Below are positions 45,387-55,317 of a DNA stretch of 64,000 nt, in pieces (position 1 is the stretch's first letter; each line of letters begins with the position of its first letter). Source of the stretch: Archaeoglobus sp. JdFR-24 (GTDB lineage Archaea; Halobacteriota; Archaeoglobi; Archaeoglobales; Archaeoglobaceae); NCBI GenBank assembly GCA_002011215.1, contig MTML01000040.1, forward strand, positions 20,455 to 84,454, written 5' to 3'. Both the position numbers and the translations under genes were made by a program. The notes under the pieces were generated by a model. The model did not search any database. It was given only the letters and a program-made list of their open reading frames with translations, and had not been told where the DNA came from.

Positions 45387-46129
45387 TGGCAGTTGAAAGG
45401 AAATTTGTTGAGGACAGAGTTAGGAAACTCAGAGTCAAGGAATGGATGGCTCAAGAAGTAAGGAATGCAGGGTTCGGTGGTGTGGATATCACAAGAACGC
45501 CTTTGGGAACACAGATCACACTTTTCGTTGAGAGACCAGGGCTCGTGATCGGGAAAGGTGGCAGAAGAATCAGGACACTCACTGAGAAATTGAAAGAATT
45601 CGGGATTGAAAATCCACAGGTCAGTGTTGATGAGATCGAAAGACCAGAATTCAACGCAAGACTGATGGCCTCTCTGCTTGCAAGAGCTCTTGAGAGAGGC
45701 TGGTATTTCAGGAAAGCCGGTTACAGATTCCTTTACCGGATAATGGAGGCAGGTGCCAAAGGATGTGAGATAGAGGTAAGTGGAAAGCTCACTGGAGAGA
45801 GGGCGAGAACTGAAAAATTCATTGCAGGAACAATGGTTCATACTGGTGAACCGGCAAACAGTGCTGTTAATACTGGATATGATGTAGCAATCAAAAAACT
45901 TGGAGTCCTCGGAGTTAAGGTAAGGATAATCCCTCCAGATTCGGAGCTTCCTGATGAGTTTGAAGTTAAGGATGTGAAAATCGTTGATGATCTGCAGGAG
46001 TCGAAAGAGATTACAGAAGAAACTGGAAAGGATGAAACAAAAGAATCGGGAATTGAGGAAAGCGAAGTAAAAGTCGAGGAGGTAGATGCAAATGAAAATG
46101 AAGGAAATAAGGGAAATGAGCAAAGCTGA
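45386..46129 (+). CDS. rps3: Ribosomal protein S3
   Basis: 30S head protein at the mRNA entry. 247 aa with the KH-domain GLVIGKGGRRIRTL and the S3 C-domain (GWYFRKAGYRFLYRIMEAGA). It ends in an acidic, Glu/Asn/Lys-rich tail of about 45 residues that overlaps rpl29. Shine-Dalgarno of rpl29 lies inside the tail. Confidence 0.98.
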   Translation: MAVERKFVEDRVRKLRVKEWMAQEVRNAGFGGVDITRTPLGTQITLFVERPGLVIGKGGRRIRTLTEKLKEFGIENPQVSVDEIERPEFNARLMASLLARALERGWYFRKAGYRFLYRIMEAGAKGCEIEVSGKLTGERARTEKFIAGTMVHTGEPANSAVNTGYDVAIKKLGVLGVKVRIIPPDSELPDEFEVKDVKIVDDLQESKEITEETGKDETKESGIEESEVKVEEVDANENEGNKGNEQS

Positions 46130-46289
46130 GAAAATAAAGAAACTCAATGAACTGGAAAATGAACTCCTGAGGCTTAAAACTCTCATAAGATCGGGTGGAG
46201 CTCTGGAAAATCCGGGAGTTGTCAGGGCTGTGAGAAAGGACATTGCAAGAGTGAAACTTGCCCTCAGGGAAGAGGGGTTCAGAGTCTGA
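46092..46289 (+). CDS. rpl29: Ribosomal protein L29
   Basis: Small helical-hairpin protein near the tunnel exit, 65 aa from ATG 46092, with KEIREMSKAEKIKKLNELEN and PGVVRAVRKDIARVKLALRE. Three in-frame ATG occur (46086, 46092, 46098); 46092 has the best distance (8 nt) to GGAGGT. Overlaps the rps3 tail by 38 bp. Confidence 0.95.
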   Translation: MKMKEIREMSKAEKIKKLNELENELLRLKTLIRSGGALENPGVVRAVRKDIARVKLALREEGFRV

Positions 46290-46325
46290 ACAAGGATCAT
46301 AAAAATCAAAATTAGGGTGATTCTG

Positions 46326-46661
46326 GTGAATGCAGATCTCAGAACTGTAAATTCAGATCTAAGGTTGATAGTATCTCATGAATTGATTGGGCTCGATTGT
46401 GAGGTTATGGAGAGTCCGAACACCTCTGAGATTGGGATAAAAGGGGTTATTGTGGACGAGACGATGAAAATGCTTGCAATTGAAACCCCGAGAGGTGTTA
46501 AAAAAATATCAAAACAGGGCAGGACATTTAAAATCCGTCTGGGTGATAGGGCCTTGAAATTGAGCGGGGAACTCATTGCATTCAGACCGGAAGACCGTAT
46601 AAAAAGAGGAATCATGCTAATTAGGAGATATAAAGGAAATTATAAGGCCAGAGGCAGGTGA
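46326..46661 (+). CDS. rnp1: RNase P protein component 1 (Rpp29/Pop4)
   Basis: Protein subunit of archaeal RNase P, which trims tRNA 5' ends. 111 aa with [38 protein letters not shown] and [17 protein letters not shown], the Sm-like barrel. Start is GTG 46326 after GGTGATT, rather than GTG 46317. Its place between L29 and S17 is the usual archaeal one; no SUI1 gene is inserted here. Confidence 0.94.
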   Translation: MNADLRTVNSDLRLIVSHELIGLDCEVMESPNTSEIGIKGVIVDETMKMLAIETPRGVKKISKQGRTFKIRLGDRALKLSGELIAFRPEDRIKRGIMLIRRYKGNYKARGR

Positions 46662-46665
46662 TTGG

Positions 46666-46995
46666 ATGAGAGATATTGGATATGATGTTAAACTCCCTGA
46701 AAGTGAATGTGATGATGAAAACTGTCCATTTCATGGTAAATTGTCTGTAAGAGGACAGCTTTTCAGGGGGAAGGTTGTGAAAACTTACGAAAAGTCAGCT
46801 GTGATTGAAAGAGAGTTACTAAGGTATGTTCCCAAGTACGAAAGGTACCTGAAGAAAATCTCCAAAATTCATGCACACAATCCACCATGCATTGATGCGA
46901 AGCCGGGCGATGATGTAACAATCATTGAGTGCAGACCGTTGAGTAAAACCAAGTCTTTTGTTGTAGTTGAGAAGGCATCAGAGGTGTCAGAATGA
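46666..46995 (+). CDS. rps17: Ribosomal protein S17
   Basis: 30S OB-fold protein, 109 aa, archaeal form with [19 protein letters not shown] and [20 protein letters not shown]. The stop overlaps the rpl14 ATG by 4 bp. Confidence 0.97.
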   Translation: MRDIGYDVKLPESECDDENCPFHGKLSVRGQLFRGKVVKTYEKSAVIERELLRYVPKYERYLKKISKIHAHNPPCIDAKPGDDVTIIECRPLSKTKSFVVVEKASEVSE

Positions 46996-47390
46996 GGGCG
47001 AGAAAATCTCGTGTTCCAAGATCTCTTCCAACAGGAGCGAGGCTGGTGTGTACTGACAATACAGGAGCCAGGGAACTCGAGATAATATCTGTAAAGGGCT
47101 ACAAAGGTGTGAGAAGGAGATATCCCTCTGCAGGTATTGGAGATATTGTAGTGGTAAGTGTGAAGAAGGGAACTCCTGAAATAAGAAAACAGATTCATTA
47201 TGCGGTTATCGTAAGGCAGAGAAAGGAGTTCAAGAGACCGAATGGTATGAGGGTAAAATTTGAGGATAACGCAGCAGTGATAACAGATCCACAGGGCAAC
47301 CCGAAGGGGAGTGAGATAAGAGGTGCTGTGGCAAGGGAAGCAGCAGAAAGATTCTCAAAAATTGGCTCCCTTGCGTCAGCTATACTGTGA
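46992..47390 (+). CDS. rpl14: Ribosomal protein L14
   Basis: 50S interface protein, 132 aa. Contains [35 protein letters not shown] and [20 protein letters not shown], and ends in the usual [12 protein letters not shown]. Confidence 0.98.
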   Translation: MRARKSRVPRSLPTGARLVCTDNTGARELEIISVKGYKGVRRRYPSAGIGDIVVVSVKKGTPEIRKQIHYAVIVRQRKEFKRPNGMRVKFEDNAAVITDPQGNPKGSEIRGAVAREAAERFSKIGSLASAIL

Positions 47391-47400
47391 GGTGAGTTAA

Positions 47401-47760
47401 ATGATACCAAAATCAAAGCAACCAAGAAAACAAAGGCGATGGTTGTATAAAACTTCAAAGCTTCATGAAAGGCACAGATTGCTTCATGCAACTCTTTCAA
47501 AGAAGCTGAGAGAGAAATATGAGAAGAGATCTCTTAGAGTCAGAAAAGGAGATAAAGTCAAAATTATGAGAGGAGAATTTTCGGGTCAGGAAGGGAAAGT
47601 CCTTGAAGTGGATCTCAGAAAAGGAATTATTAAAGTTGACGGTATTACAGTGTCGAAGGCGGATGGAACAGAAGTATCTGTCCCGATTATCCCTTCAAAT
47701 GTTATGATTGTAGACCTTGGAGAAGTGGACGAAACAAGAAAGAAAATACTTGAGAGGTGA
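47401..47760 (+). CDS. rpl24: Ribosomal protein L24
   Basis: KOW-domain assembly initiator, 119 aa: [20 protein letters not shown] then [20 protein letters not shown] and [23 protein letters not shown] before ATG 47401. Confidence 0.97.
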   Translation: MIPKSKQPRKQRRWLYKTSKLHERHRLLHATLSKKLREKYEKRSLRVRKGDKVKIMRGEFSGQEGKVLEVDLRKGIIKVDGITVSKADGTEVSVPIIPSNVMIVDLGEVDETRKKILER

Positions 47761-47765
47761 ATTAA

Positions 47766-48464
47766 ATGCATCAAAAAAGACTTTCAGCACCAAAAACAGT
47801 AAAAATACCCAGGAAGAAAAAGAAATGGGTTGTTAAAACATCACCCGGACCCCATGACAAAACAGCGGTTCCATTGCTTATCATTGTAAGAGATTTTCTT
47901 GAGTTCGCGGATACTGCAAAAGAAGCCAGAAAAATAATCTCGTCAGGAGACATTCTGGTTGATGGCATACCGAGAAAGGACTATAAGTTTCCCGTGGGTC
48001 TTTTTGACGTAATCGCGATTCCTAAAATCGAAAAGAGCTACAGAATGCTTTTTGATGAGAAGGGTAGATACATACCGAAAGAAGTTGAAGATTCAAATCT
48101 TAAGTTATATAAGATCACAGGAAAAACCATCCTTAAAGGTGGAAAAGTTCAGCTTAATCTTTTTGATGGAACCAATATACTTGGAACAAACGATTATTCG
48201 TCAGGAGACAGCATTCTGCTTAAGGTTCCTGAAAAGACCATCGTTCAGCACCTCAAATTTGAAGAGGGTGCGCTGGTTATGATCACTGGTGGTACACATG
48301 CGGGTGAAATTGGTAAAGTCAAACAGTTCAAAGTAGTGCGAGGATCAGCCCCCAATCTTGTGACTGTTGAGGGGCGTGATAGGGATATCACAACAATTGA
48401 GGACTATATTTTCGTGGTTGGAGGAAAAGATTCCTCAAATCCAGTGATTGACCTCGGGGTGTGA
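47766..48464 (+). CDS. rps4e: Ribosomal protein S4e
   Basis: Archaeal/eukaryotic 30S protein, 232 aa: HQKRLSAPKTVKIPRKKKKW, an S4-like RNA-binding region, GLFDVIAIPKIEKSYRML and a C-terminal KOW segment ITGGTHAGEIGKVKQF. Confidence 0.97.
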   Translation: MHQKRLSAPKTVKIPRKKKKWVVKTSPGPHDKTAVPLLIIVRDFLEFADTAKEARKIISSGDILVDGIPRKDYKFPVGLFDVIAIPKIEKSYRMLFDEKGRYIPKEVEDSNLKLYKITGKTILKGGKVQLNLFDGTNILGTNDYSSGDSILLKVPEKTIVQHLKFEEGALVMITGGTHAGEIGKVKQFKVVRGSAPNLVTVEGRDRDITTIEDYIFVVGGKDSSNPVIDLGV

Positions 48465-48467
48465 AGT

Positions 48468-49010
48468 ATGGAAGTTAAAGTCGAACAAGAAAAAAGTATT
48501 CAAAGTGATGTGAACCCCATGAGGGGGATAATGGTTGACAAGGTAGTTATTAACATGGGTATAGGTCAGAGTGGGGAGAAGCTAAAAAGAGCTCAGAACC
48601 TCTTAGAACAGCTCACCGGACAGCGGCCAACCATAACATATTCAGAAAAAACAATCAAAAACTTTGGGATAAGAAAAGGTGAAGCTATTGGCGTTAAAGT
48701 TACGCTCAGGAGAGAAAAAGCCGAGAAATTTCTGAGGGATGCACTGACTGTCAAAGAGAACAAATTGAGAAGAAGACAGGTAAATGCCGGTGAATTTTCT
48801 TTCGGGATTCATGAACATATTGACCTACCTGGAGTGAATTACGATCCTGATGTCGGGATTTTTGGAATGGATGTGAACGTCTCTTTAAGGAGAAGGGGAT
48901 TTAGAGTAAGTAGAAGAAGGATTTGTAAGTCGAAGGTTGGTAAGGATCACCTCATCACAAAAGAAGAGACGATCGACTTTTTGAGAGCATTTGGCGTGGA
49001 GGTTGAATAA
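48468..49010 (+). CDS. rpl5: Ribosomal protein L5
   Basis: 5S-rRNA-binding 50S protein, 180 aa: [60 protein letters not shown]. Followed after 1 bp by rps14. Confidence 0.97.
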   Translation: MEVKVEQEKSIQSDVNPMRGIMVDKVVINMGIGQSGEKLKRAQNLLEQLTGQRPTITYSEKTIKNFGIRKGEAIGVKVTLRREKAEKFLRDALTVKENKLRRRQVNAGEFSFGIHEHIDLPGVNYDPDVGIFGMDVNVSLRRRGFRVSRRRICKSKVGKDHLITKEETIDFLRAFGVEVE

Positions 49011-49011
49011 A

Positions 49012-49164
49012 ATGGAAAAGAGTGAGAAGATATTTGGCAGGGGAGCAAACGAGTGTAGAAGGTGTGGCAGAAAAGCAGGCTTGGTAAGAAAGTATGGTCT
49101 TTACCTTTGCAGACAGTGTTTCAGGGAAGTTGCTTCTGAACTTGGATTTAAAAAGTACTGGTAG
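49012..49164 (+). CDS. rps14: Ribosomal protein S14 (zinc type, S29e)
   Basis: Only 50 aa. It begins [19 protein letters not shown] and ends SELGFKKYW. The zinc site is CRRC (16/19) and CRQC (33/36). The start lies 1 bp after the rpl5 stop; the gap to rps8 is 9 bp. Family length and order confirm it. Confidence 0.97.
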   Translation: MEKSEKIFGRGANECRRCGRKAGLVRKYGLYLCRQCFREVASELGFKKYW

Positions 49165-49173
49165 GTGTCAGGT

Positions 49174-49566
49174 ATGAGTCTCAGTGATACGCTCTCAAAC
49201 ACCATGGTTGCTTTGAAGAATGCAGAATCTGCCGGATATTCATCCTGTGTTGTAAGGCCAGCTTCAAAATTAGTCGGTAATGTGCTCAAGGTATTGAAGG
49301 ACTACGGTTACATAAAAGAATTCGAGTATATCGACAACAATCAGGGTGGAGCATTCAAGATCAAGCTATCTGGCAGAATTAACGACTGCGGAGCAATCAG
49401 ACCAAGGGTGAGTGTTAAGAAAACAGAATACGAAAAGTTTGAAGCACGATTTCTTCCTGGAAAGGACTTTGGCATACTTGTAATCTCGACAGTTGAAGGT
49501 GTCATGTCTCAGAAAGCGGCAATAGAGAAAGGACTCGGAGGAGTTCTTCTGGCTTATGTGTACTGA
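49174..49566 (+). CDS. rps8: Ribosomal protein S8
   Basis: 30S platform protein, 130 aa: SLSDTLSNTMVALKNAESAG, VLKDYGYIKEFEYIDN and the C-terminal EKGLGGVLLAYVY. ATG 49174 is preferred over GTG 49165; AGGTG lies at proper distance. Confidence 0.97.
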   Translation: MSLSDTLSNTMVALKNAESAGYSSCVVRPASKLVGNVLKVLKDYGYIKEFEYIDNNQGGAFKIKLSGRINDCGAIRPRVSVKKTEYEKFEARFLPGKDFGILVISTVEGVMSQKAAIEKGLGGVLLAYVY

Positions 49567-49577
49567 GGTGATTATTG

Positions 49578-50120
49578 ATGGCCGAAATTGAAAGGATGGT
49601 TCAGATACCTGCGGATGTGGAAATCTCCCTCCAGGGAGACAACGTCTCTGGATACACGCTGACAGCGAAAGGCCCCAAAGGGGAGAACATGAGGAGACTC
49701 AAATTCAGGGGAATTTACATTGAAAAGCAGGATTCGATTATCAGGGTCTATTCGAAAGAAAACAAGTCTAAACTGAAAGCCATGGTTGGAACTTTTGCTT
49801 CTCACATCAACAACCTGATCAAGGGAGTCTCAGAAGGTTTTGAGTACAGGTTGAAGGTTGTTTATGCTCACTTCCCCGTTAAAGTAAGGGTGGAAGGTAA
49901 GGAAGTAATAATAGAAAACTTCTTGGGGGAGAAATACCCGAGAAAATCGAAAATTGTAGGAAGAACTCAGGTTAGAGTTCAGGGAAATGAGATCATAATA
50001 ACTGGGATAGATAAAGAGGAGTGCGGTCAGACGGCTGCAAATCTGGAACAGACTACGAGAATCAAAAATCTGGATCAGAGAATCTTCCAGGATGGGATAT
50101 ACATTGTTGAAAAACCATGA
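49578..50120 (+). CDS. rpl6: Ribosomal protein L6
   Basis: 50S protein, 180 aa: VQIPADVEISLQGDNVSGYT, LTAKGPKGENMRRLKF, and VEGKEVIIENFLGEKYPRKS. ATG 49578 after GAGGTGATTATTG. Confidence 0.97.
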   Translation: MAEIERMVQIPADVEISLQGDNVSGYTLTAKGPKGENMRRLKFRGIYIEKQDSIIRVYSKENKSKLKAMVGTFASHINNLIKGVSEGFEYRLKVVYAHFPVKVRVEGKEVIIENFLGEKYPRKSKIVGRTQVRVQGNEIIITGIDKEECGQTAANLEQTTRIKNLDQRIFQDGIYIVEKP

Positions 50121-50134
50121 TTGGGGTGGCTAAA

Positions 50135-50596
50135 ATGGAAACTAAAATTGACGAAACCAAAACGGACGCTAATATTGATAAAGAAGATGCCAAAAAAGCA
50201 AAACCTTTGCTTACTGAAGAAATAAAAAGACTTCTTCGAGTAAGAAGGAGGCAAAAGGCCAGAAAGCCTGAATTTGGTAGATATGAAGCTCATAAAAAAT
50301 TAAGATTGAGGGATAAAAGCTGGAGAAGACCGAGAGGTATGGATAATAAAATGAGAAAAAGGATTGCCGGCAAAACTCCCGTCCTAGTTGGGTTCGGGAC
50401 TCCAAGAGCTGTCAGGGGTCTGCATCCCAGTGGTTTTCAGGAGGTACTTGTGAGAACGATAAGTGAGCTCTCTGAAGTAAATCCTGAGACTCAGGCAGTC
50501 AGAATTGCCTCGGCCGTGGGACTTAAAAAAAGGCTGGCAATTGAAGATAAGGCAAAGGAGATGGGTATTCGCATTCTTAACCCGGTTCAAAGGTGA
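50135..50596 (+). CDS. rpl32e: Ribosomal protein L32e
   Basis: Archaeal/eukaryotic 50S protein, 153 aa, with an acidic/Lys N-terminal stretch and the core RRRQKARKPEFGRYEAHKKL, WRRPRGMDNKMRKRIAGK, VGFGTPRAVRGLHPSG. ATG 50135 follows GGGGTGGCTAAA; an ATG at 50117 overlapping the rpl6 stop is less likely. Confidence 0.96.
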   Translation: METKIDETKTDANIDKEDAKKAKPLLTEEIKRLLRVRRRQKARKPEFGRYEAHKKLRLRDKSWRRPRGMDNKMRKRIAGKTPVLVGFGTPRAVRGLHPSGFQEVLVRTISELSEVNPETQAVRIASAVGLKKRLAIEDKAKEMGIRILNPVQR

Positions 50597-50601
50597 TGTT
50601 C

Positions 50602-51051
50602 ATGAATTTGAAGCTTCAAAGAAGACTTGCAGCCGATATTTTGAAATGCGGCGAAAACCGTGTGTGGTTGGACTCAGAATCTCTTGATTCTATTGCAGAA
50701 GCTGTGACAAAGGAGGATATCAGACAGCTCATTCAGGATGGTTTGATAAAAAGAAAGCCAGTTAAAGGAATCAGCAGATCCAGAGCCAGAATGAGGTTAC
50801 AGCAGAGGAGAAAGGGTAGAAGGAGAGGTTACGGAAGGAGAAAGGGCAGAAAAACCGCAAGAATGTCCAGGAAAACAAAGTGGATAATCAGAATCAGGGC
50901 GCTGAGAAAAAGGTTGAAGTATCTGAGAGAGACAGGGCTGATAGACTCAAGAACATACCGCATGCTTTATAGAAAAGCGAAAGGTGGGGAGTTTAGAAGC
51001 ATCTCCCATCTGAATTCATACATTCAGGCTCAAGGGCTAATTAAGGGGTGA
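50602..51051 (+). CDS. rpl19e: Ribosomal protein L19e
   Basis: Helical archaeal/eukaryotic 50S protein, 149 aa: [62 protein letters not shown] 50602 follows GGTGATGTTC. Confidence 0.97.
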   Translation: MNLKLQRRLAADILKCGENRVWLDSESLDSIAEAVTKEDIRQLIQDGLIKRKPVKGISRSRARMRLQQRRKGRRRGYGRRKGRKTARMSRKTKWIIRIRALRKRLKYLRETGLIDSRTYRMLYRKAKGGEFRSISHLNSYIQAQGLIKG

Positions 51052-51055
51052 TAAG

Positions 51056-51625
51056 ATGGCAAAAGGACCTAGGTACAGGGTTCCATATAGGAGAAGAAGA
51101 GAAGGTAAAACAAATTACAGAAAAAGATTGAAACTTCTGGTTTCAAGAAAACCCAGATTAATTGTCCGAATTACAAACAAGAGGGTGATCGCTCAAGTCG
51201 CTGAATATACTCCTGTAGGTGATAGAATAATCGTTTCAGCAGATTCATCAATGCTGAGGAAAATTGGGTGGAAAGGTGATTTGAACAATACAGCAGCAGC
51301 ATACCTGACAGGCCTTCTTATCGGAAAAAAGGCATTAAATGCTGGAATTGATGAAGCTGTGTTTGATGTTGGCCTCAGAACTCCAACAAAGGGATCAAGA
51401 ATTTTTGCCGCACTCAAGGGAGCGGTTGAAAGTGGACTCGAAATCCCCCACTCTCCAGAGGTATTTCCAGATGATACAAGAGTGAGAGGAGAACATATAG
51501 CGAGATATTATGAAGATGTTGGAGGTTTTGCTGGATATGAAAAAAGAGGTTTGAAACCGTCAGAACTTCCAGATCATGTTGATGAGATTAAAGCAAGAAT
51601 ATTAGAAGGACAGGGGATGGTTTGA
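51056..51625 (+). CDS. rpl18: Ribosomal protein L18
   Basis: 5S-rRNA-binding 50S protein, 189 aa of the archaeal length: [60 protein letters not shown]. Its TGA shares its last base with the rps5 ATG. Confidence 0.97.
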   Translation: MAKGPRYRVPYRRRREGKTNYRKRLKLLVSRKPRLIVRITNKRVIAQVAEYTPVGDRIIVSADSSMLRKIGWKGDLNNTAAAYLTGLLIGKKALNAGIDEAVFDVGLRTPTKGSRIFAALKGAVESGLEIPHSPEVFPDDTRVRGEHIARYYEDVGGFAGYEKRGLKPSELPDHVDEIKARILEGQGMV

Positions 51626-52227
51626 TGAGTGCAGTTCAGGAATGGGTTCCAAAAACCAGACTTGGCAAGCTTGTTGCCGAGGAAAAGATAAAAACCATTG
51701 ATGATGCAATTGCAAGCGGGCTTCCGTTGAAAGAACCCGAGATTGTGGATGTATTGCTTCCAGATCTCGAGGATGAGGTTCTCGAAATCTCGCTTGTCCA
51801 GAGGATGACTGACAGTGGTAGAAGAACAAATTTCAGGGTTACAGCCATTGTTGGTAATAAGGATGGTTACATAGGGATTGGTGTAGGAAAAGCATCTCAA
51901 GTTGCTCCATCCATTCAGAAAGCAGTCACAAATGCAAAACTGAACATATTCAAGGTAAATAGAGGCTGTGGATCATGGGAGTGTGGTTGCAAGGGAACAC
52001 ACTCGATACCTTTCAAAGTGACCGGGAGTGCTGGAAGTGTAAGGGTAACCCTAATTCCCGGTCCAAAGGGACTTGGTCTTGTAGCTGGAGATGTTGCAAG
52101 AAAGGTTCTTGAGCTTGCAGGGGTTAGCGATGTATGGACATTCACCACTGGCAACACAAAAACCACTATAAATTTTGCAAGAGCGACCTATGAAGCTTTA
52201 AAGCAAACAATGTATGTGAAGAGGTAA
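51625..52227 (+). CDS. rps5: Ribosomal protein S5
   Basis: 30S fidelity protein, 200 aa: [59 protein letters not shown] and the helical C-domain. A normal archaeal S5. Confidence 0.98.
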   Translation: MSAVQEWVPKTRLGKLVAEEKIKTIDDAIASGLPLKEPEIVDVLLPDLEDEVLEISLVQRMTDSGRRTNFRVTAIVGNKDGYIGIGVGKASQVAPSIQKAVTNAKLNIFKVNRGCGSWECGCKGTHSIPFKVTGSAGSVRVTLIPGPKGLGLVAGDVARKVLELAGVSDVWTFTTGNTKTTINFARATYEALKQTMYVKR

Positions 52228-52241
52228 AAGGGGTGGTTTGT

Positions 52242-52706
52242 ATGAAGCTTTATGCAGTAGTTAGATTGCGAGGACAGCATGACATTCATAGGAAGATAAG
52301 AGACACTCTCAAAATATTAAGACTTCATAAAAAATATCACTGTGTGATAGTGCCTGAAAGCGAATCCTACCGTGGAATGCTTCAAATTGTCAAGGACTAT
52401 GTAGCCTACGGAGAACTTAATCATGAGATCTTAGCAGAACTTATCAGGAACAGGGGAAGACTCTCAGGAAACAGAAGGGTTACGGATGAGTATGTAAAGG
52501 AGAAAACAGGTTATGAAAATATTGATGAATTCGCTAAAGCAGTATTTGAAGGTAAGGCTAAACTTTCTGATCTTGAGATTAAACCTGTTTTCAGACTCCA
52601 TCCACCTAGGGGTGGTTTGAGAAACATCAAATGGCATTTTCAAGCTGGAGGAGAGCTTGGATATCAGGGAGAAAATATTAACGCCCTGATTTACAAGATG
52701 AGATAA
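52242..52706 (+). CDS. rpl30: Ribosomal protein L30 (L7e type)
   Basis: 50S protein, 154 aa: LYAVVRLRGQHDIHRKIRDT, LRLHKKYHCVIVPESESYRG, FRLHPPRGGLRNIKWHFQAG. ATG 52242 after GGGGTGGTTTGT. Confidence 0.97.
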   Translation: MKLYAVVRLRGQHDIHRKIRDTLKILRLHKKYHCVIVPESESYRGMLQIVKDYVAYGELNHEILAELIRNRGRLSGNRRVTDEYVKEKTGYENIDEFAKAVFEGKAKLSDLEIKPVFRLHPPRGGLRNIKWHFQAGGELGYQGENINALIYKMR

Positions 52707-52726
52707 TTTGGTATGAGGTGATCATA

Positions 52727-53248
52727 TTGCCCAAAAAGAAAATTAAGAAAATCAGGGGATCCAGAACATGCGGTGGAGGGTCTCATAAAAGGAGAAGAGG
52801 AAGAGGTAGCAGAGGTGGGGCAGGTAATGCAGGAGCATTGAAACACAAATATATCAAGACAATCAAAGAGGGTGTTGAGATCGGAAAACATGGATTTACA
52901 AGACCTGAATCGATCAGAGGAGAATTCAGGATGAAGAAGGAGCTTGTTGCAACTCTCAGGGAGTTGAAAAATGAAGGAAAACTTGATGATTACACATACA
53001 AATTTTTCAAATCGAGACCCGAGTTAAATGTGGGTGATCTCGAAGAGGTACTGGACAGACTGAGAAACTTTGGACTTGTCAGTGTTGAGGAGGATACATA
53101 CGTAATCGATCTTTCGGAACTGGGTTATTACAAACTCCTTGGTAGGGGCAGTTTGACCAGAAAACTTAAAGTAAAGGTTGCACACGCATCACCAACAGCT
53201 ATTGCGAAGATAGAAGCAGCTGGCGGATCAGTTGAAGCTGAAATTTGA
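52727..53248 (+). CDS. rpl15: Ribosomal protein L15
   Basis: 50S protein, 173 aa: PKKKIKKIRGSRTCGGGSHK, RGSRGGAGNAGALKHKYI, and the L27a-type C-terminus PTAIAKIEAAGGSVEAEI. The start is TTG 52727 after GAGGTGATCATA, which restores the usual N-terminus; a GTG at 52718 would add IIL residues. Last gene of the first transcript block. Confidence 0.96.
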   Translation: MPKKKIKKIRGSRTCGGGSHKRRRGRGSRGGAGNAGALKHKYIKTIKEGVEIGKHGFTRPESIRGEFRMKKELVATLRELKNEGKLDDYTYKFFKSRPELNVGDLEEVLDRLRNFGLVSVEEDTYVIDLSELGYYKLLGRGSLTRKLKVKVAHASPTAIAKIEAAGGSVEAEI

Positions 53249-53710
53249 AATTGCGAAAGAGTTGAGAGAGAAGTATATTGATGCTGGTAGCAGGAGAAAT
53301 AAACTTGAAATCGAAATTCTCAATGGATCCAATGAGTCCACCAATCCAGAATGTTGATGTTGCTGGTTTAAAGCGGGTAAAGAAACCAAGATATTGCAGA
53401 AATTCGCTGTCGAGTAAAAGTTTCTTAGAGACAGAATATTTTTTATACCACTTTCATCACGTGGGAGTAAACTCTCAACCTGGAATGGCAGCTTGGAATG
53501 GTTATCCGGGACAGCTTCAAAAACACAGGATGTAGCGAAAAATTAGTAGAGAATGGGGAAGGATAGTGAGAAGAATGCAAAGAATGCAGATTCAAAATTT
53601 CGATAAAATGGAAATCAATAAAAAATCGATAAATTGCTGGTAGTTGATCATCGAATTCGAGTAGTTGAATGTTTAAATGATGTATATTAACGATAACAGC
53701 GGGTGAAAAA
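53249..53710. other. Gap in the ribosomal super-operon before secY
   Basis: About 460 bp, purine-rich in its second half, where secY often follows L15 closely. It holds the secY promoter near 53672. Short frames exist (53232-53357, beginning TTG, reading KLKFEIAKELREKYIDAGSR; and 53278-53535) but neither resembles a known protein and neither has a ribosome site. Confidence 0.55.
53672..53678 (+). promoter_or_regulatory. TATA box of secY
   Basis: TTTAAAT, with a start expected near 53700, followed by GGGTGA (53701-53706) and ATG 53711. secY thus seems to be transcribed independently of L15. Confidence 0.6.
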
Positions 53711-55186
53711 ATGGTGGATCAGGTATTGAGAACTCTTCAGCCATACTTTGAAAAGATACCGAGTGTGGAGAGGCCCAAGGCCCATATTGCATTTAAGCAA
53801 AAATTTTCCTGGACCCTCGGCATACTTTTGCTGTATTTTATGCTTTCAAGTATCCCGGTCTTTGGTCTCTCTCCTGAGTCTATAGACATTTTTGAACAGT
53901 ACAGAGCATTTTTTGCTGGGGCTACAGGTTCGATTCTCACTTTGGGTATTGGGCCGATTGTTACAGCGTCGATTATTTTACAGCTTTTAGTTGGAGCCGG
54001 GATAATCAGGCTTGATCTTACCAATCCTGAAGATCGTGCAACTTATCAGGATTTTCAGAGATTCTTAGTGTTTGTGATGATAGCTGTCGAAGCTCTCCCT
54101 CAGATTTTAGGGGGTTTCCTGATACCAAATCTTGATGTTGCATCTGCTCTCGGTGTTTCTCCAGGATTTCTGAGTGCTTTGATATTCATACAGCTTTTCA
54201 TCGGTGGTACGCTCATAGTTTACATGGATGAGGTTGTGTCCAAATGGGGTATCGGAAGTGGTGTCTCACTGTTCATTCTTGCAGGAATTGCACAATCTAT
54301 TATCACAGGTCTGTTCAACTGGCTCTCTCCAACTGGGGGTATGCCGCCTGGAATAATACCGAGATGGGTCTGGATCGCTCAGAACGTGCCAGCAGAGCAA
54401 CTCCTTACCAGTTCCGGCCTCTCATATCTTCTGATTGATGGAGGTATTTTGGCTCTTATAACGACAGTAATGATAATACTTCTTGTTGTGTTTGCTGAAG
54501 GAACAAGGGTTGAAATCCCGCTTGCCCACTCTCTTGTCAGAGGTGCAAGGGGCAAGTTTCCAATAAAGCTGATTTATGCCAGTGTTCTTCCAATGATATT
54601 TGTGAGAGCCCTTCAGGCAAACTTCCAGATAGTTGGGATGCTACTTTATCAGAGGGGAATTACGATATTCGGGGAGTATGCGGGCTCCAAGCCCATAAGC
54701 GGTTTGATGTATTTCATTTCTCCGGTAAGGAGTCCTTATGACTGGATACCTTCGCTTGTCAAGCAAAATCCATATTTTGCCGATCTCCCGGTCTGGGCGA
54801 TAGGATTGCACCTGATAATTGATGCTCTAATCCTTGTTGCGGGTGGAATTCTCTTCGCTATATTCTGGGTTCAGACAAGCGGTATGGACGCCAAAACTGT
54901 TGCAAGTCAGATTGCAAGAAGTGGTATGCAGGTGCCCGGGTTTAGAAAAAGTCCTCAGACCCTCGTCAGAGTCCTCAACAGATACATTCCAAAGGTTACG
55001 GTTCTCGGCGGAGCCCTTATTGGCCTTCTGACGCTTGTTGCGAACATGCTTGGAACTGTAGGTAATGTGAGCGGAACGGGATTGCTTCTTGCTGTCAGCA
55101 TTGCCTACAGGTTCTATCAGGATCTTGCTAAGGAACAAATGACAGAAATGCATCCGATGCTGAGAAAATTCCTTGGAGAGGAATAA
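53711..55186 (+). CDS. secY: Preprotein translocase subunit SecY
   Basis: Channel subunit of the Sec translocon, 491 aa with about ten membrane segments. It starts with the amphipathic helix typical of archaeal SecY (LQPYFEKIPSVERPKAHIAF). The plug region GLSPESIDIFEQYRAFFAG, GIGPIVTASIILQLLVGAGI, WGIGSGVSLFILAGIAQ and VEIPLAHSLVRGARGKFPIK are seen. Length is slightly above the commonest archaeal size because of the loop around residues 210-250. Confidence 0.98.
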   Translation: MVDQVLRTLQPYFEKIPSVERPKAHIAFKQKFSWTLGILLLYFMLSSIPVFGLSPESIDIFEQYRAFFAGATGSILTLGIGPIVTASIILQLLVGAGIIRLDLTNPEDRATYQDFQRFLVFVMIAVEALPQILGGFLIPNLDVASALGVSPGFLSALIFIQLFIGGTLIVYMDEVVSKWGIGSGVSLFILAGIAQSIITGLFNWLSPTGGMPPGIIPRWVWIAQNVPAEQLLTSSGLSYLLIDGGILALITTVMIILLVVFAEGTRVEIPLAHSLVRGARGKFPIKLIYASVLPMIFVRALQANFQIVGMLLYQRGITIFGEYAGSKPISGLMYFISPVRSPYDWIPSLVKQNPYFADLPVWAIGLHLIIDALILVAGGILFAIFWVQTSGMDAKTVASQIARSGMQVPGFRKSPQTLVRVLNRYIPKVTVLGGALIGLLTLVANMLGTVGNVSGTGLLLAVSIAYRFYQDLAKEQMTEMHPMLRKFLGEE

Positions 55187-55317
55187 ATTGAGATATTCGA
55201 GCTAAATTGAGATGTTTGATCTGGAAAAATTGGAATGGGAAATTAAATAAATGGAATGGGGAAAGAAGGAAAATAAGATAAAATTGAAATAAAATGGAAG
55301 GGAGAAGGTGAAGTTCG

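Noticed and set aside
45275..46309. 344-codon minus-strand frame
   Set aside because: Antisense shadow of L22, S3 and L29.
53232..53357. 41-codon frame starting TTG within the end of rpl15 (KLKFEIAKELREKYIDAGSR...)
   Set aside because: Protein-like composition, but overlaps rpl15 and lacks a ribosome site; it may simply reflect the coding-like purine bias.
53278..53535. 85-codon frame between rpl15 and secY
   Set aside because: No ribosome site, unusual composition and no similarity I can see; left as intergenic.
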